From: Bacteroidota bacterium
GTDB lineage: Bacteria; Bacteroidota; Ignavibacteria; Palsa-1295
Assembly: GCA_018266755.1 (NCBI GenBank)
Contig: JAFDZW010000002.1
Location: forward strand, 186,001-250,000
Direction: 5' to 3'
Length of the DNA stretch: 64,000 nucleotides
The notes below the pieces were generated by a model, which searched no databases, had not been told where the DNA came from, and worked only from the letters and a program-made list of their open reading frames with translations. Each line of letters opens with the position of its first letter. Position 1 is the stretch's first letter. Made by a program: the position numbers and the translations under genes. Shown piece after piece: positions 61,546-64,000 of the stretch.

Positions 61546-62820
61546 ATGAAAAAATTCTTCAAGATCCTGGGGATCGTCCTGGGTTGCGTGGTTATTCTGA
61601 TACTCGGCTTTCTCGGGTATCTGAAGATGCACGGCTTCCCGAAGTTCAGCGAGGCCGATCTCCATCGTCCGAACATCCATGTGCAATCCAGCCCGGATCG
61701 CATAGCACGCGGCGCGAAGATCGTGCATCTACTCTGCTACGATTGCCATTACAATCCGTCAACCAATCGGCTCACCGGGCATTATCTGCCGGAGATGCCT
61801 GCCGTCTTCGGCAAGATCTATTCACATAATATTACCAACGACAAGACGAATGGCATCGGCTCGTGGAGCGATGGCGAAATCCTCTATTTCTTGCGCACCG
61901 GCATTCATAAGAATAATGAGTATGTGCCGCCGTATATGCCGAAATTCCCGAACGTCTCGGAAGAAGATCTGCAGTCGGTGATCGCCTACCTGCGTTCGGA
62001 CGATTCGCTCGTCGCTCCGCATCCGGCGATGGATACGGCCGAAGAGCCATCGATGCTTGCGCTGTTCCTCGGCAATTTCGTCTTCAAGCCGTTGCCATAC
62101 CCCACGACCGAGATCCCGAATCCGCCGGCGAACAATGCGGTGGCGGTCGGCAAATACTGGGCGACAGGTGTGATCGGTTGTTATCAGTGCCACAGCGCCG
62201 ACTTCAAGACCAACGACGAAATGGTACCGGAGAAGTCGGTCGGCTATTTCGGCGGTGGCAACGAGATGAACGACGCGATGGGCAAGCCGATCTACACGGC
62301 GAACATCACCATGAGCCCGGAACATGGGATCGGCAAGTGGTCGAAGGAGACATTCCTTCGGGCATTGCGCGACGGCATTCGCCCCGACAACCGGGCGCTG
62401 CGTTACCCGATGGCCCGCTTCCCGGAGCTGACCGATTCCGAGATCGTCTGCATCTTCGAGTATCTCAAGACCGTGCCGGTGCAGCAGAACGTCGTCAACC
62501 GCAATACGGAGTTGAAGTATGTCAATGCCGATCCGTCGGAAGGTGCGAAGGTGTACTATAAGTATGCATGCTACGCCTGTCACGGCCAGAACGGCATCGG
62601 GATGTGCGACCTGACCAAGGCGTGCAGGAAGTATCACTCCGATGAAGAGCTCATCGCCTGGATCAAGAACCCGTCGAAGCTCAACCCCGGTACGAAGATG
62701 CCGACATGGGAAGGCACCATCAAAGAAGATGAATTCGCGCCGCTGGCGCAGTACGTTCGTCAGCTTGGCAATCAAGCGTCGAACACAGCCGCCGGAGGAA
62801 AATCCACTGCAAAGAAGTAG
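61546..62820 (+). CDS. Membrane-anchored triheme cytochrome c
   Basis: 424 residues. The N-terminus MKKFFKILGIVLGCVVILIL is a membrane anchor. Three CxxCH haem sites lie at about residues 64 (CYDCH), 212 (CYQCH) and 342 (CYACH), each followed by a cytochrome-c fold with later Met ligands (PEMPAVFGKIYS, MPTWEG). The triheme layout resembles the cytochrome subunit of membrane alcohol or sugar dehydrogenases, yet no dehydrogenase gene is adjacent. It probably carries electrons on the periplasmic side. Confidence 0.9.
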   Translation: MKKFFKILGIVLGCVVILILGFLGYLKMHGFPKFSEADLHRPNIHVQSSPDRIARGAKIVHLLCYDCHYNPSTNRLTGHYLPEMPAVFGKIYSHNITNDKTNGIGSWSDGEILYFLRTGIHKNNEYVPPYMPKFPNVSEEDLQSVIAYLRSDDSLVAPHPAMDTAEEPSMLALFLGNFVFKPLPYPTTEIPNPPANNAVAVGKYWATGVIGCYQCHSADFKTNDEMVPEKSVGYFGGGNEMNDAMGKPIYTANITMSPEHGIGKWSKETFLRALRDGIRPDNRALRYPMARFPELTDSEIVCIFEYLKTVPVQQNVVNRNTELKYVNADPSEGAKVYYKYACYACHGQNGIGMCDLTKACRKYHSDEELIAWIKNPSKLNPGTKMPTWEGTIKEDEFAPLAQYVRQLGNQASNTAAGGKSTAKK

Positions 62821-62852
62821 CAGCGTCTATCTGACAATAAACACGTTGTTCT

Positions 62853-62875
62853 ACAGGCGGCCGATGGCCGCCTGT
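62853..62875. terminator. Terminator-like hairpin
   Basis: The perfect 10-bp stem ACAGGCGGCC / GGCCGCCTGT has the loop GAT. It lies between the convergent cytochrome and asparaginase genes. The T-richness after it (GTTGTTT) is modest. Confidence 0.8.
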
Positions 62876-62887
62876 GTTGTTTACGGA

Positions 62888-63904
62888 CTAATCAAGCATG
62901 AAGAGCTGCGACAGCGCCTCGGCATTGTAGTTCGCAGCAAGCGCCAGCATAAGCTTTAGCCGGGCTTTCTGTCCGTTGAGGTACGGTGCGAACAGGCAGC
63001 CCAATCGTTCAAGCTCTCTGCCCGCACCTTCGTATGCATAGTACGGTCGTACCGCTCCGCTCGGGCAGCGGGAGACGATGACGACCGGGATCTTCCGTTC
63101 ACAGGCCCGGGCGATACCGTTGAGTGCACCCGGCGGGACGTTGCCCTGCCCCATTGCTTCGACGACGATACCGTTGACACCTTTCTCCAATGCGTAGGCG
63201 AAGAGTTGGTCGTCCATGCCGGCATAGGTCTTGAAGAGTTCGACCCGCGGAAGTTCACCGTCTTCCGTCAGTGGGATGTGGACCCGCTTGTGAGCTACTC
63301 GACGTTTCTCCGGCGGTGCAGAGCCGAGGATGTTCACCGTGCCGAGCGGACCGAAGTCGAGCGACTTGAACGTATCCGTTCGTGTCGTATGTGATTTCGT
63401 TACCGACTGTGCGGCGTCGATCTCGCCGTTCATCACGACCAGTACTCCTTCGCCGCGATACTTCTCGCTCGAGGCCACGCCGATCGCATCGATCAAATTC
63501 CGAGCGCCGTCCCACCCGGCATCCATCGAGTGATGCATCGCACCGGTGAAGACCACAGGCTTCGGTGTGTCGAGCGCCAGGTCGAGGAAGTACGCGCTTT
63601 CTTCAAGCGAATCGGTGCCGTGTGTGATCACCACGCCGTCGCAACTTTCGAGCACCGCGCTGGTGAAATCGGCCAGCGTTGTCATCATTGCCGGCGACAT
63701 GTGCGGTCCGGGCAAGATTGCAAAATCGAACACACTGATCTCCACATGCGGCAAGTATTTCCCGATCTCGGGGATACGGTCGAGTATCTCGCTGCCTTTG
63801 AGATTTGGCACAGGGCCGGCGTTCTTGTCGGTCGTTACCGAGATCGTACCGCCGGTGAAGATGAGAGCAATGCGTGTATTCGTGGGGTTGGCTTGGTCAG
63901 TCAT
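62888..63904 (-). CDS. L-asparaginase-family amidohydrolase
   Basis: 338 residues from the ATG at 63904 (MTDQANPTNTRIALIFTGGT); codons up to 63964 are not family-like. The first catalytic Thr is in IFTGGTISVTTD (about residue 15), and the second Thr-Asp pair in THGTDSLEESAYF (about residue 94). GAMHHSMDAGWDGARNL (about residue 119) and the C-terminal VVIVSRCPSGAVRP also fit. Without a signal peptide it is probably cytoplasmic (type I-like). Whether Asn or Gln is preferred cannot be told. Confidence 0.92.
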   Translation of the reverse strand: MTDQANPTNTRIALIFTGGTISVTTDKNAGPVPNLKGSEILDRIPEIGKYLPHVEISVFDFAILPGPHMSPAMMTTLADFTSAVLESCDGVVITHGTDSLEESAYFLDLALDTPKPVVFTGAMHHSMDAGWDGARNLIDAIGVASSEKYRGEGVLVVMNGEIDAAQSVTKSHTTRTDTFKSLDFGPLGTVNILGSAPPEKRRVAHKRVHIPLTEDGELPRVELFKTYAGMDDQLFAYALEKGVNGIVVEAMGQGNVPPGALNGIARACERKIPVVIVSRCPSGAVRPYYAYEGAGRELERLGCLFAPYLNGQKARLKLMLALAANYNAEALSQLFMLD

Positions 63905-64000
63905 TTCTAAAACAGTGACATGGATTCGGTCAGAAGCTTCGGGACGGGCATGGTGGCCCCGCATACTTCATTGAACCGCTTCGTACTATAGTGCAGCAAT

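Overview
The window looks like a chromosomal segment from a free-living bacterium of the Bacteroidota/FCB group, possibly a Kapabacteria- or Chlorobi-like lineage; that assignment is inference from gene content. The evidence is at least eight secreted proteins ending in a type IX secretion (T9SS type A) sorting domain, a BshA homologue for bacillithiol, several upstream regions matching the Bacteroidota -7 box TAnnTTTG, and very few Shine-Dalgarno sites. The bulk is GC-rich. Two stretches are visibly more A+T-rich: a GGG-repeat surface protein at 4.4-7.2 kb and a toxin-antitoxin patch at about 30.0-32.1 kb.

Layout. 1-9.9 kb: end of an unknown protein, YigZ, bshA, two glycosyltransferases, a methyltransferase, the GGG-repeat protein, prmC and dtd. 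10.1-19.9 kb: three very large tandem paralogues with an IgGFc-binding-like N-terminal region and a T9SS tail. 20-26.6 kb: comEC, then a leftward set (class V aminotransferase, MTA/SAH nucleosidase, kbl, DUF2279-like protein). 26.6-30 kb: tRNA-Ser, and a leftward purS-purQ-small membrane protein-tatA-tatB run. 30-33 kb: an antitoxin pseudogene beside an ImmA/IrrE-DUF4411 pair. 33-40.4 kb: DUF1801 protein, psd-pssA, two more IgGFc/T9SS paralogues, purC and an outer-membrane protein. 40.7-46.5 kb: dnaX, a T9SS protein, rlmD and a methyltransferase. 46.5-53.2 kb: a leftward run of two lipoproteins, yraN, an FtsE-like ATPase, ribH, a propeller T9SS protein and an FmdB-like zinc ribbon. 53.4-56.8 kb: purB coupled to a ParE-type toxin-antitoxin module, then cca. 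57-61 kb: bioBFDA. 61-64 kb: a Rieske protein, a triheme cytochrome c and an asparaginase.

Functional themes are purine synthesis scattered over three sites (purSQ, purC, purB), phosphatidylethanolamine synthesis (pssA, psd), biotin synthesis (bioBFDA, without the pimeloyl-forming genes here), two protein-export themes (Tat components and many T9SS cargoes), and cell-surface display. tRNA-Ser has no encoded CCA, and the window carries a CCA-adding enzyme.

The most unusual material is not single genes. Five IgGFc/T9SS paralogues occupy two tandem clusters. A family of short intergenic repeats (TIR-bearing hairpin elements and 7-bp tandem arrays) sits at gene edges, and in two cases provides a gene's stop codon. 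Other oddities are an FtsE-like ATPase with Asn at the usual catalytic Glu, and a toxin gene whose stop codon overlaps the purB start.
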